Assembly: GCF_958450345.1 (NCBI RefSeq)
Contig: NC_088783.1
Coordinates: 102,481,302 to 102,545,301 of the forward strand
Source: Calliphora vicina
Lineage: Eukaryota > Arthropoda > Insecta > Diptera > Calliphoridae
Reading direction: 5' to 3'
DNA: 64,000 nt
The translations under genes were made by a program, and so were the position numbers. Below the pieces are notes generated by a model, which made no database searches, was not told the origin of the DNA, and saw nothing but the letters and a program-made list of their open reading frames with translations. This document shows positions 32,358-42,131 of this stretch, in pieces. Within the stretch, counting starts at the first letter, position 1; every line of letters starts with the position of its first letter.

Positions 32358-35345
32358 ATGAAGGATATATGTAGAATTAGTTATTTAGATATATTTAATA
32401 TAATTAAAGACTTTCCATATTTAGAAAATTTGGAAAGTTATTCAAAACAAAACGAAAAGTTTTTTGAATATGTTATAGATTCTTTAAATAAAAAAAGAAC
32501 TATTTATAACAAAATTATAAAAAATGCAAAAATATTTAAACGCATATCTACTATTGCAAAACGTATTTTAAAAACTAGAAATGCAACAAATAGTAATATA
32601 AAAATGTCTGAAAATATAGAAGATTTACATAATGAAAACAATTGTGTTTTATTAAGAAACAATTTTTTAAATGAAAATGTACATTATGAAGAAAAACTTT
32701 CTGAAAATAATGTAAATTGCTTGGAGTTGGAAAGTTTTCCGATGGAGCAAGCTTATATATCAGCTTTGTTGGCTGAATCAGATGAATGTTTCGAAAATGA
32801 AAATATTAATTCAAATAAATCACGAAAACTTAATTCTAATACTTCACTTGAAAAAAGTATAAGTGCATCTGAAAATGAAAATAAAATTAGCAATAAATTG
32901 GAATTGGAAACAATTTTAAATACAATTGATGTTGATATTATTAAGAAAATTGTAAATGACATTTCACATGATTCATTTAAAAAAATTTATGAAGATTTCA
33001 TCCGAGAATTTAAATCAATTGCTTGCGATTTAAATAATACGATTGTAAAAATTCATAATTTAAAAGAGATTTCCACAAGCAGTGACTCTAACCTTAATGA
33101 AATTAAAAGTTATTTAAAAGAAATTTTAAATAACATTCAAATTCAAAACAAATCAGAAGAATTTTCTTTAAATGTTACACCATGCCGTAAAGAAGAGGAC
33201 TGTAATATTTTGGAAAATTCTACTAATATATCTAAATCTGAAAATAAAAAACGCGATCACACCCTTGGTCCATTTGAGATAACAGGTGATTCTACAGATA
33301 TTTCAGATTTTTTAAAATATAGAAAAAAACCTAATCCAAATGAAAAGTGCAATAGAAATGTGTTACGAACAAAATCAAAAATTATAAACCCTAAAAGAAG
33401 ATTTAAGGGTAATATTTTTGATTGTTCTTTTCTTGTTAGTTTGAATACTGTAAATAATACAAAAATAACTAAAATTACAAGAAAAAAACTTATTGAAGAT
33501 TTAATAAGAGAAGAATATTTAAAATATAACAATGTTTGTATTTTATGTTTCTACAATACTAAATTTAGTAGCAAAAATACTTTGCTATATGCCTATTGTA
33601 AATTTAAGGATTGTACTACTTTCCGTTTTGTCGTAACTCCTCAAGGAAAAGTAACCGTTCATAGAACACATGAGTTACGTCATGCTGAAAATGAGACTAA
33701 TGTCGGTCAAATAAGAGGAGTAAAAAGACGTGTATTTAAAAGAAAACTTAAGGGAAATAAAGCATATTTGTTTAGAAAACAACAAATTTTGGAAGCCGCA
33801 GATGACATTGCGGAAAATGGTAATTTTCAAAATATACATAATTTGGAAACAATAAGAAAACTTATTTCCGAGGCAAATAATGAGAAATATTATCATAAAG
33901 ACCCATTTTATTCTCTGTATTTAATGCAAATGGGCCCATATAAAAACTATATTCATAGACTTGCTTCTCCCTTTACAGTATACACATGGGAAAAATATAC
34001 GTTTGAGACAATCTCAGCAAATATTAAAATGCTTGAAGACTCTAAATTTACATTACATTTAGATGCTTCAGGTGAAAGCGTAAAAACTTTAATATGTGCT
34101 AGCAAAAGGATTTTAACCTATAAATTAGTTTTACGGAATTGTAAACTGAAAAAGATTCTTCCTATTGCTGAAGCAATCCTCTCAGGACACACCCTAAAAG
34201 AAATATGTGATTTTCTAGATAAACTAAAATTATTTATGAAAGAACACAAAGTAAAGTATCAGTTCAAATGGCCTCATTGCAGGAGAGTTTGTACTGATGT
34301 TAGCGCAGCGTTATATGGAGCTGTATTAAAAAGTTTTAACAATCAAAAATTGTTAGAGTACCTTAATGCATGTGCCGCATTTCTAAATAATTTCAAATTA
34401 AATTCAAAAACACAACCCGATTTTGTTGTGCTGCAGTGGTGTAAATGTCATTATATACATATCATCTGCAAAGATTTAGACGCAAAATTAGGCCGAAAAC
34501 ATGTTTTAAGGCCTTTACTAAAAAATGCCTTAATAGCAGCTTTTAATTTAACCACTATTGATGAATGTCAACAATGGTTTAAACATATTTTTATTGCTTT
34601 GCTTACGCCATATAAGTGCCATAATTTGGATAAGAGCTTAGAAATATTACGTCAATGTTTTACAGAAGTTGATGAAAATATAAGCAATGAATACAATCTT
34701 GCTGACAATGGCAAAATAGATTCATTGGAATCTATTGCAGTTAATAGTCCATTTCGAAAAATGTTTCTTTCAATTTACAATGAAGTTGAAAGTGATATTA
34801 AAGATATTAATATTGGACAAGAAGTAAATAAATACCGTAATGATGAATTCTGTATGTTTATATTAAACAAATATTGCCCCTTCATTGTTCTTTGGACAAA
34901 TGTTATGGGTATTCATGTTGATCCATCAGGAGATCATATAAGCAATGCTCCTGTGGAATTCACATACTTTTTACAAAAAAACATAATTTTGGATCCAAAA
35001 TCTGTGAGAGCAGATGTTTTTGTTAACACTATGAGAATAGACTACCTCAGTTCTTTAAAGGAACTGCGATATAAATACAAAATGTTTGGACCAATGGACA
35101 AAGAAATTGAAGATATAATAACTAGTTTGATTGAATATAATGAAGTCGATATTAATAATAGACAACAAAAAGAACATTCTTATATTACTTCAACTCCTAT
35201 TGACACAAAAATTGACTCTAAGATTGTCAGCGTTGAATTTATAGAAAAAGATCATAGTTATACAAAACTTACTATTGAATCTGATCCCGAAGAGGATTGG
35301 GGAAAAATAAACGAAGAAAAAAAAGAGCTATTCGGCCTAAAATGA
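32358..35345 (+). CDS. MULE-like DDE transposase (995 aa)
   Basis: Long intact frame. Residues 1-400 are low-complexity, Asn/Lys/Glu-rich, with no known domain. Residues 412-442 (YCKFKDC...VHRTHELRH) give C414, C419 and H435/H438/H442, like the WRKY/FLYWCH-type fingers of Mutator-like transposases. LHLDASGE puts D569 in the first catalytic box; RRVCTDVSAAL gives D647; a CKCH motif (695-698) follows as in MULEs; SNAPVEFTYFLQK gives E867. D-D and D-E gaps of 77 and 219 fit the MULE pattern. The last 49 bases overlap the protease frame in -1 register. Expected role: DNA cleavage and strand transfer in the nucleus. No terminal inverted repeats were found, so a domesticated gene is an alternative to an autonomous element. 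The family assignment rests on motifs, not alignment. Confidence 0.65.
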   Translation: MKDICRISYLDIFNIIKDFPYLENLESYSKQNEKFFEYVIDSLNKKRTIYNKIIKNAKIFKRISTIAKRILKTRNATNSNIKMSENIEDLHNENNCVLLRNNFLNENVHYEEKLSENNVNCLELESFPMEQAYISALLAESDECFENENINSNKSRKLNSNTSLEKSISASENENKISNKLELETILNTIDVDIIKKIVNDISHDSFKKIYEDFIREFKSIACDLNNTIVKIHNLKEISTSSDSNLNEIKSYLKEILNNIQIQNKSEEFSLNVTPCRKEEDCNILENSTNISKSENKKRDHTLGPFEITGDSTDISDFLKYRKKPNPNEKCNRNVLRTKSKIINPKRRFKGNIFDCSFLVSLNTVNNTKITKITRKKLIEDLIREEYLKYNNVCILCFYNTKFSSKNTLLYAYCKFKDCTTFRFVVTPQGKVTVHRTHELRHAENETNVGQIRGVKRRVFKRKLKGNKAYLFRKQQILEAADDIAENGNFQNIHNLETIRKLISEANNEKYYHKDPFYSLYLMQMGPYKNYIHRLASPFTVYTWEKYTFETISANIKMLEDSKFTLHLDASGESVKTLICASKRILTYKLVLRNCKLKKILPIAEAILSGHTLKEICDFLDKLKLFMKEHKVKYQFKWPHCRRVCTDVSAALYGAVLKSFNNQKLLEYLNACAAFLNNFKLNSKTQPDFVVLQWCKCHYIHIICKDLDAKLGRKHVLRPLLKNALIAAFNLTTIDECQQWFKHIFIALLTPYKCHNLDKSLEILRQCFTEVDENISNEYNLADNGKIDSLESIAVNSPFRKMFLSIYNEVESDIKDINIGQEVNKYRNDEFCMFILNKYCPFIVLWTNVMGIHVDPSGDHISNAPVEFTYFLQKNIILDPKSVRADVFVNTMRIDYLSSLKELRYKYKMFGPMDKEIEDIITSLIEYNEVDINNRQQKEHSYITSTPIDTKIDSKIVSVEFIEKDHSYTKLTIESDPEEDWGKINEEKKELFGLK

Positions 35346-36190
35346 TGCAAGAGTCCAAAATAAGCAAACAAATTATGAAAATTCGTAAAAATGCAATTCA
35401 GCTAAAGAAAAATTATACCAAAAAAGATAATTTCTTTCTCTTCAAATTTGACTTACTTTTTTCGGAAGTAAATAATATCATAGATTCAATTAATGTTGGA
35501 TATTATGATTATTTAGAAACATCAGACTGGAATTCGCTGAACAATGGAGAACAATTAACCAATTTTGCGTTAAATTCTTGTCTTTTAGCAGTAATAAAGG
35601 AAAGTAGATCAATTGATTGCTACTGTTTACCTTGTCAAACTGATGATATACAGTTTGACAAATTGAAATTATTAATACAAAATCAACCTGATTTGATATT
35701 TGTACCTATTTTGAGTTCCGGTCATTACACTTTGTGTGCTCTTAAATTTGCTTCACATGAATTTATATATGTAAATTCATTACCAAGTGAAGGTGAAGGA
35801 AAAAGGCTATATAACTGTTTCATAAGCATGGTTGAAAAAGACAAAACTTTATGGCATTATTGTCCAATAGTCAAACGAGATTTGCAAAAAGATGGTAATA
35901 GTTGTGGCATATTTGTTTTAATGTATGCTTCTAAAATTCTTAAAGATGAACCTTTAACACATTTAAGTAATCCAAATGTTGTTAGAAAAGATATGAAACA
36001 TTTGTTATTGAAGCATCAAGGTGACAAAACAAGATTTTGTTGCCATTGTGGATGTCAAAAAAGAGAAAAAAGCGATGTTTTTATATGTAAAGATTGCGGA
36101 TATTATATTTGTTCACACTGTCGATATAAACATCGGGAAAGCATGTCTGATAACTGCAAAATAATTGAACAAAATATATTATCAATATAG
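35297..36190 (+). CDS. Ulp1-like (C48) cysteine protease with C-terminal zinc finger
   Basis: 297 residues from the first ATG, but the start is uncertain because the frame overlaps the transposase end in -1 register and may be read by frameshift. VPILSSGHYTLCAL gives H143, FIYVNSLPSEG N160, LQKDGNSCGIF Q197 and C203. His-to-Asn spacing of 17 and Gln-to-Cys spacing of 6 equal those of yeast Ulp1, whose acidic residue is here Asn. The C-terminus (248-279: CCHCGC...CKDCGYYICSHCRYKH) has eight or nine Cys/His in pairs, a likely zinc-binding finger. Such proteases remove SUMO or similar modifiers; in some MULE families they are carried by the transposon. Downstream is a Tc1 insertion and then AATAAA. 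Confidence 0.7.
   Translation: MGKNKRRKKRAIRPKMMQESKISKQIMKIRKNAIQLKKNYTKKDNFFLFKFDLLFSEVNNIIDSINVGYYDYLETSDWNSLNNGEQLTNFALNSCLLAVIKESRSIDCYCLPCQTDDIQFDKLKLLIQNQPDLIFVPILSSGHYTLCALKFASHEFIYVNSLPSEGEGKRLYNCFISMVEKDKTLWHYCPIVKRDLQKDGNSCGIFVLMYASKILKDEPLTHLSNPNVVRKDMKHLLLKHQGDKTRFCCHCGCQKREKSDVFICKDCGYYICSHCRYKHRESMSDNCKIIEQNILSI
35318..35324 (+). promoter_or_regulatory. Candidate -1 frameshift site A-AAA-AAA
   Basis: In the transposase frame the codons are GAA-GAA-AAA-AAA-GAG, so the heptamer A-AAA-AAA is in the register required for tandem -1 slippage. After slipping, translation reads AGA-GCT-ATT-CGG and continues through the protease frame, giving about 1277 residues. No strong downstream stem is evident by eye. 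A one-base expansion of the A8 tract by mutation or assembly error would look the same. Confidence 0.45.
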
Positions 36191-36263
36191 ACTTTAGTGA
36201 ATAATTGCAAACCTGTCATATTAATTTATATATTAATGTTAATAATTACATACCTGTGATATA

Positions 36264-37874
36264 CCTCAGTAAAAAAATTATATGTGCAAAATTTCTTTTT
36301 GTCCTCAGAACTGAAAACTAGTGATAATTTAATTTTGACTGTGATCAATTTTTTTGTTTTTTTGTACACTCTCTTTGTTATGTACTTACATGATCTTTGG
36401 ACTTTATTTGTGATACCGTTATCTGAGATTACCACTTTAAGTTAAAATTTTAATAGAAAATAATTATATGTGCATAGTCAATCATTCTCGTTCTTTAGCT
36501 TAAAGAGTAAATATATCAATTCCTAATTTGTGTTTGATATATATAATTTTATATCGACGGTGAGTAAGTATTATTTTTTTATTAAAATCTGAAGTTATCT
36601 GTTATCTACAATTTTTTTACGTTCAAAATGCCACGTGGTTGTGAACTTTCCGATGAGGAGCGTGGAAAAATTGAAGGCATGAGACATGCAGGTATGCGAA
36701 TATGTGACATTGCAGCTGCAACAAATCGTCATCGCAATACGATCTCAAATTTTTTAAAAGACCCAAGAAACTACGGCTCCATAAAGCGCAGTGGACGAAT
36801 CCCTACCGTGAACCAAAGGACAAAGAGACGTATTCGACATTTAGCTGCCGAAGAAAATATGAGCTGCCGTCAAATAAAAGTGGAATTAGATTTAAATGTC
36901 ACGAGACAGCGTATCCAGCAACTAATAAAGGCAGATTTAGGTCTTCGGTATGAAAATAAGATTCCAAAACCAAGACTTACCCAACGTTATAAAAATGCCC
37001 GGATTGCATTTGTTGAAAAATATAAATTTTGGGAGGAGGAATTTGAAAATGTAATATTTAGCGACGAGAAAAAGTTTAATTTGGACGGACCTGATGGTCT
37101 CCATAAGTATTGGAGAGATCTGCGTCATCCTCGAAAAATGTGCTACAATCGAAACCACGGTGGTGGGAGTCTAATGGTTTGGGCTGCATTCGGAGCTCTT
37201 GGAAAGTCCCAAATATGCTTTGTACCAACAAGAATGAACTCAGAGAAATACGTTGAATTGTTGGAAAACAATTTAATTGATTTTGCAGCTGAATTATACG
37301 GTGATAATTGGACTTTTCAACAGGACAACGCTCCAATACATGTCGCTCGACACACAAAAAGTTTTTTTGAAAGCCATAATATACCATTATTGGATTGGCC
37401 AGCACTAAGTCCAGACTTAAACCCAATAGAGGATCTATGGGGGATACTTTCCTCTAAAATATTTTCAAAATCAAAACAGTACATGACACTAAAGGAGTTA
37501 AAAGAATCAATAATGACAGAGTGGGAAAAAATTGATGTATCAACGTTAAAAAATCTGGCCAATTCCATGCCACGCAGGTTACAGCAGGTCATCATAAATA
37601 AAGGAAACACAATATCTTATTAATATCATAATTTAAATTTTTTAGAATAATAATTAATAATAGATTTTGTTTTTGCACATATAATTATTTACTATGGAGT
37701 AATAAGAAAAAAGTATTTTTTGTTCATGAATTATGAAGTTGAAAGATTTTTTTTTTTAGTTTTTTTAAGTGTATATATATACAAAATAAAATTTAAAATA
37801 AACATTAAAAAAAAGTTTGTTTTCTTAGCAGTAGCGCAGAATAATACCATGCACATATAATTTTTTTACTGAGG
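36264..37874 (+). mobile_element. Complete Tc1-like transposon with IR/DR ends
   Basis: TA flanks both ends (36262-36263, 37875-37876). Ends CCTCAGTAAAAAAATTATAT and its exact reverse complement at 37851-37874. A second copy of the core AATTATATGTGCA lies about 200 bp inside each end (36462-36474, 37673-37686), the IR/DR layout of many Tc1 elements. It contains one uninterrupted transposase. It sits in the 3' UTR of the MULE-like/Ulp1 gene, same strand. Confidence 0.93.
36628..37623 (+). CDS. Tc1-like transposase, DD34E, intact (331 aa)
   Basis: Starts MPRGCELSDEERGKIEGM. An N-terminal paired-type helix-turn-helix (about 8-50: MRICDIAAATNRHRNTISNF) is followed by a GRIP linker and a second helix-turn-helix (about 70-105: MSCRQIKVELDLNVTRQRIQ). 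The catalytic domain has FSDEKKF (D146), WAAFG, QQDNAPIH (D233) and LNPIEDLWG (E268). Second Asp and Glu are separated by 34 residues. No stops or frameshifts and length normal for the family. Catalyses excision and TA-targeted integration. Possibly active. Confidence 0.93.
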   Translation: MPRGCELSDEERGKIEGMRHAGMRICDIAAATNRHRNTISNFLKDPRNYGSIKRSGRIPTVNQRTKRRIRHLAAEENMSCRQIKVELDLNVTRQRIQQLIKADLGLRYENKIPKPRLTQRYKNARIAFVEKYKFWEEEFENVIFSDEKKFNLDGPDGLHKYWRDLRHPRKMCYNRNHGGGSLMVWAAFGALGKSQICFVPTRMNSEKYVELLENNLIDFAAELYGDNWTFQQDNAPIHVARHTKSFFESHNIPLLDWPALSPDLNPIEDLWGILSSKIFSKSKQYMTLKELKESIMTEWEKIDVSTLKNLANSMPRRLQQVIINKGNTISY

Positions 37875-37888
37875 TATGTATAAGCTCA

Positions 37889-37894
37889 AATAAA
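37889..37894 (+). terminator. Poly(A) signal AATAAA after the Tc1 element
   Basis: AATAAA 15 bp past the Tc1 right end. Removing the element would put it about 85 bp after the protease stop, so it is probably the original 3' end signal of the MULE-like transcript. Confidence 0.35.
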
Positions 37895-38091
37895 TACAAA
37901 TTGTTAAAATATTAAACATAAAAAATCGTTTAAGATTTATAAATAATTTATGGTATTTAGGCCTATTGGGGATGCCAGCCATATTAAATAATTGGCAACG
38001 CACATCGCATAGTAACCCTAGGGTTGTGTGGAAAGCTATGCATAATGTAGGTAACATTTTTAATTTAAAAAAATTTTAGAATAAATAAACA

Positions 38092-38210
38092 GGATAAAAC
38101 CAAGTATGGGGAATGTAGCCAAAACCCGATATTATATTTGTATCACACCCCGTTTTCGAAAATATCAGAGCATATGACGCTTGTTGGCACAAAATTCGAC
38201 ATTTTCGATG
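38092..38210 (-). repeat. Lone, diverged satellite A unit
   Basis: ACCAAGTATGGGGAATGTAG and later CACCCCGTTTTCGAAAAT and TTGGCACAAAATTC follow the order of the 167-bp unit at 42132-43080, with extra changes. A single, older copy outside any array. Confidence 0.6.
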
Positions 38211-38275
38211 AAAAGAAAAACTTAGTTGTTTACACTATAATGTTGAATATGCCCATCAAAATATATAAAATATTA

Positions 38276-38600
38276 ACAAGTAAGAGAGCTATATTCGGCT
38301 GTGCCGAATCTTATATGCCGTTCACCAAATTATATTTTAAAATAAAAATTATAAATATTTTTAGATGAACAAAATTAATTTTTTTTTAGTTTTTTTGATT
38401 TTTTTAATTTAAAATCTTTTTTTTAATTTTTAACATTTTTTTAATTTTTCATTTAAATTTTTTTTTTGTAATTTTTTAGTGAAAAAAATATTTTGGTGAA
38501 AACAAATTTCGGTTAAAAAATATTTTTTCCGATTTTGTGGGTCCAACTATACTATGGTCTTATATACGTCGATGCAAAGGTCTTTGAAATATCTATGACT
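38276..38600 (+). repeat. mini-me-like repeat, partial (3)
   Basis: CAAGTAAGAGAGCTATATTC and the palindrome ATTCGGCTGTGCCGAAT start it; CTTATATACGTCGATGC and GGTCTTTGAAATATCTATGA follow. It runs into the next repeat near 38600. Confidence 0.6.
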
Positions 38601-38604
38601 AGCA

Positions 38605-40005
38605 TATTACCCGCTACTTCGTTAGCAATGTACAATTAAAAAATGTGTTATTTATGTAGCAATATAGAAAATTCAGAAATTATCATTAGAATATAGAAAA
38701 AGTACTATAAAGCCCTCACCGCATTTCCACGATCGAGTCCATATAAGCTTTATTTCATGTTTCTGGGTTCGTTGGTGAAGAAAATACAAAAACTACCATT
38801 ATAATAACGAAAAAGTACCGTTCGAATAAACAAAAAGTTCCATATTGTCACTACTTCTAGATTCGGGTCCATATAAACTTAGCATACTGTTTCTAAGTTC
38901 ATTGGTGAAGAAAATAGAAAAAGTACCATAAAATCTCACTCATTTAGAACCATAATGCTTAATTTTAAATAAAAAAAAGTGCAATTAGAAGTACCATGAA
39001 GTATCCCCTTGAATTTTCACTCACACAGGACCATATATGCTTAATTTCATATTTCTAGGTACATTGTTATAGAAATTTAAAAAAAGTACCATTAGAAGAA
39101 CAAAAAAAAGTACCTACCGATCAGATCTCACATTTTGGTACCCTTTTCCTAACACTAACTTCACTCAAATACATATCAGCTAACTTTAATGTCGATAAGT
39201 GAAATAATTTAAAATATTAATAAAAAGTACCATTATGAGAAAAGTACCAATTGCCCTTTTCCTCCTTCAACACCCCTCAAGTTTGAAATTTAAAAATACT
39301 CCATTTTGCCAAAATTGTTTATGCTACAGACATGTCTCAAACGATTGAAATCTAAAAAAAATAGTTTTAAAAAAGTACCAAACTGCTTATCCGGATTTGG
39401 CCCAATATACACCTATTCACTTGAGTTCCAAATAACACCATGTTAGTTAATTTTTGTATGAATCCAGGAGCCAATGTTAAAAAGTTATCAAAATTGGCTG
39501 AATAATTTCAAATAAAATGTATTTTCCCGATTTTATCCCCTTTTTGGTACCTCCTTTTTTATCCGCACTGTGGTGGTAAAATTTGACTCAAATAAAAATC
39601 TGCATCGTTGTGGGAGTTCATAATAAAATATTCGTATGTCTATTTCAAATTATAGAAAAACATATTTTATGAAAAAGTACCAAAAATAAACACAATTTTT
39701 ATCCCTAAAGGGTTCGAATTTCCAAAAAGTACCAAACTTATATTTGTTATTTTTTGATAAGTAACGAATACGATTTAAAATTTGTTTCTATGTTAATTGG
39801 TTTAAAAGATACATCATAGGTGCCAAAGAAAGTACCATAATTCTGTTTTTATCCGTTTTTACCCCCTAAAAGTTCGAATTTCCAAAAATCCCTTCTTATG
39901 GGAGGAACCCACTGTCAAAATATCATGTTTCTAGCTTCAGTCGTTTGGGCTGTGCGATGATGAATCAGTCAGTCAGTCAGTAACGTTACTCTTTTATATA
40001 TCGAT
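38605..40005 (+). repeat. Long repeat with recurrent AAAAGTACC motif
   Basis: Starts near AGCATATTACCCGCTACTTC and ends near CAGTCAGTCAGTAACGTTAC. The motif AAAAGTACC(A) or a close variant occurs about 13 times between 38697 and 39832, separated by tens to over a hundred bases of otherwise unrelated sequence. No reading frame. Outer phrases resemble the repeat at 1005-1605 in kind. Confidence 0.5.
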
Positions 40006-40480
40006 GGCTTAATATAAAAAGGCCGTAACTCGTGTTTTTTTAAGTCGAGATTTTTTTGGCTTAATATGATTTGTCGCAATTTAGTCCGGAAAAACTATCG
40101 TTTATGACACGCAAACGATATTATATATGATAGTTTATATCATCTATATGATATCGTTTCGATATCGTTTGGTTTATTGGGAAGTTTAAAACATAATTAC
40201 ATTTGCATTCAAGACAAATTCCAACAAAGTATTCAAGTGATGAAATGTTTGGGGCTTTGGTGCTTATTGGGAGAAGGTGTAGAGGCATGTAGTTTTACCT
40301 AATGTATCAGAATCAATCAAAAACAAGATTTGGATTTTTGTATGATACGTTCTTTTGGATTTTCGACGACGATATAAACAAATTTAAAATATTAATATCC
40401 TTAGAAGTTGTAACGTTTATAATTCCTTAAATAACAATAACAAAGTTTTTCTTAACAAAAACAAAGTTTCTTTACTAACA
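40006..40480. other. No gene recognised
   Basis: A palindromic patch of ATATGATATCGTTT-like words lies at about 40105-40170. Otherwise plain AT-rich DNA. Confidence 0.4.
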
Positions 40481-40481
40481 G

Positions 40482-40612
40482 GCCTGTCACAGAATTCCAT
40501 TTCGATCGAAAGTGGAATTCCGTATTTTGCTTCTTCAGAAAAAGTAAATCGAAAATTTCTTTCTGAATGAAACCACTTTCAGTTTTCAAAGTGGAATTGA
40601 TATTTCATTGTA
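40482..40612 (+). repeat. Dispersed repeat, inverted copy at 56.7 kb
   Basis: CCTGTCACAGAATTCCATTT, TTCTTCAGAAAAAGTAAA and GAAACCACTTTCAGTTTTCA match the reverse complement of about 56700-56825 with few changes. Unclassified. Confidence 0.5.
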
Positions 40613-40984
40613 ATTATTTGTTTTTCTAAAATTCTTAAACAATTTCTGTACAAAAAACTTTACTTTTGTTTTAATATAAAAGACGATGCCAAATTAAAAC
40701 CAGAAATACAGAATTATTAAATATTTTTGGAATTAATAAATTACACGCAATCTAAAGAACCTAAAACGAAATCGATCGGAAAAATAAGAGAAAGAATCAT
40801 GCCAATTTCGGATACTCTGTTCTGAAGTGTATCCCATAGTGAGCTTTCTGCATAGAACTAAATATAAGTATTTTCAGCTTCCTCATTTTCTTCATGATCC
40901 TAAAAAGAAGGCAAAAGTTTAATAAACATTATGAAAAAAAATTACCCACACAAACCTTTTGTTGATATATTTCTCTATCTGCTC

Positions 40985-41330
40985 TACCGTAGAGGCGGAA
41001 TAGTTTCAACAGGTACTGCAACATGTGGTCGAGCGTTCTCATGATGGAATATTATGGTTTCATGCCCGGCTGCATATTCTGGTAGTTTTTCGGCCAATGC
41101 TCACTTCAAACGAATCAGTTGCGTTCGGTATAGGTTCCCTGCGATGGTCTGGTCAGACTTCATCAGCTCATAATGGACCCTTTTGCTCCCACCAAATACA
41201 GGGAATTACCTTGGCGTCATGGATATTTGGCTTTGGTGTCGATTCGGCTGTTTGGTTGGTCTTCACATCCATTTTTCATCGCATGTAATGATTCGGTGCA
41301 AAAATGATTTTCTTTTATAGCAGCATCTCG
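40985..41330 (-). pseudogene. mariner-family transposase fragment
   Basis: Minus strand reads FLHRIITCDEKWMDVKTN, with the conserved HR.I..DEKW box carrying the first catalytic Asp, then IPCIWWEQKGPL matching the WW..KG box. Stops follow. N-terminal helix-turn-helix and the later Asp residues are absent. Confidence 0.7.
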
Positions 41331-41407
41331 CATGTACAATGCTGCCATATTTATAAGCAAATATAAACATGGCATTACTTTTAACCTAAAGAAAAATATG
41401 TTGCCAC

Positions 41408-41954
41408 TAGGGTTCTATAAAAAAAAGTCGATTGTTCGAACAATCGACTTTTTGCTGAAAAAAGTCGAAATCGACTTTTTGGTCCGAAAAAAGTCGAACA
41501 ATCGATTATGTTTTCTCAAAAGTCGAATAGTCCAAAATAGTCGATAAAAGTCGAATAGACTATAAAAGTCGAATAGTCAATAAAAGTCGACTTTTTTAAA
41601 AAATATTTAATTGCAACATTATACTAAAACTATTTGAATGTGGTACACTTGCATTTATATGTACTCAAATTGCTCACATTTTAAGGAATGTTTTTGATAA
41701 TAAACATGCCAAATTAGAAATGAAAATTTGTTATTTTATAAATTAAAATCTAACTATTATCGCCTTGATACATTTCATTTTTATTGTTAACATTACAAAA
41801 GGGTATCAATAAATGTAGAAACCATGTATTTTTTACAAGAAATGGTAAAAAGTTGTAAAAAGTCGAAAATAGTCTAAAAAAGTCGAAAATAGTCTAAAAA
41901 AGTCGATTTAACTAAAAAGTCGAAAGATCGAAAAGTCTATACTATAGAACCCTA
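41408..41954. mobile_element. hAT-type MITE rich in AGTCGA
   Basis: Ends TAGGGTTCTATA and TATAGAACCCTA. Flanks GTTGCCAC (41400-41407) and GCTGCCAC (41955-41962) are an 8-bp duplication with one mismatch. The interior is a dense series of AAAGTCGA / TCGACTTT words, including GTCGATTGTTCGAACAATCG, able to fold extensively. Confidence 0.75.
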
Positions 41955-41966
41955 GCTGCCACGTAC

Positions 41967-42131
41967 TAGGGTTCTATAGTCAAAACAAAAAGTCGACTAT
42001 TCTACTTTTGCAATTTAATAACTGATCCTCGAACTTTCGACTTTTGGTAACTTATGAAAAGTCGACTTTCCGAACTTTCAACTATTTATTTAAATCAGCT
42101 TTTTCAACTTTCCGACTTTTTTCAACTTTTT
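41967..42131. mobile_element. Second, truncated copy of the AGTCGA MITE
   Basis: Starts TAGGGTTCTATAGTC 5 bp after the duplication of the first copy and has AAAGTCGAC and TTTCGACTTTT words, then passes into the satellite A array at about 42132. No right end. Confidence 0.55.

Noticed and set aside
32753..33896. Minus-strand open frames opposite the transposase
   Set aside because: Shadows of the AT-rich coding strand of the 995-residue frame; hydrophobic composition without motifs.
38138..38368. 76-residue frame MYHTPFSKISEHM
   Set aside because: It spans the border between a diverged satellite A unit and a mini-me-like repeat.
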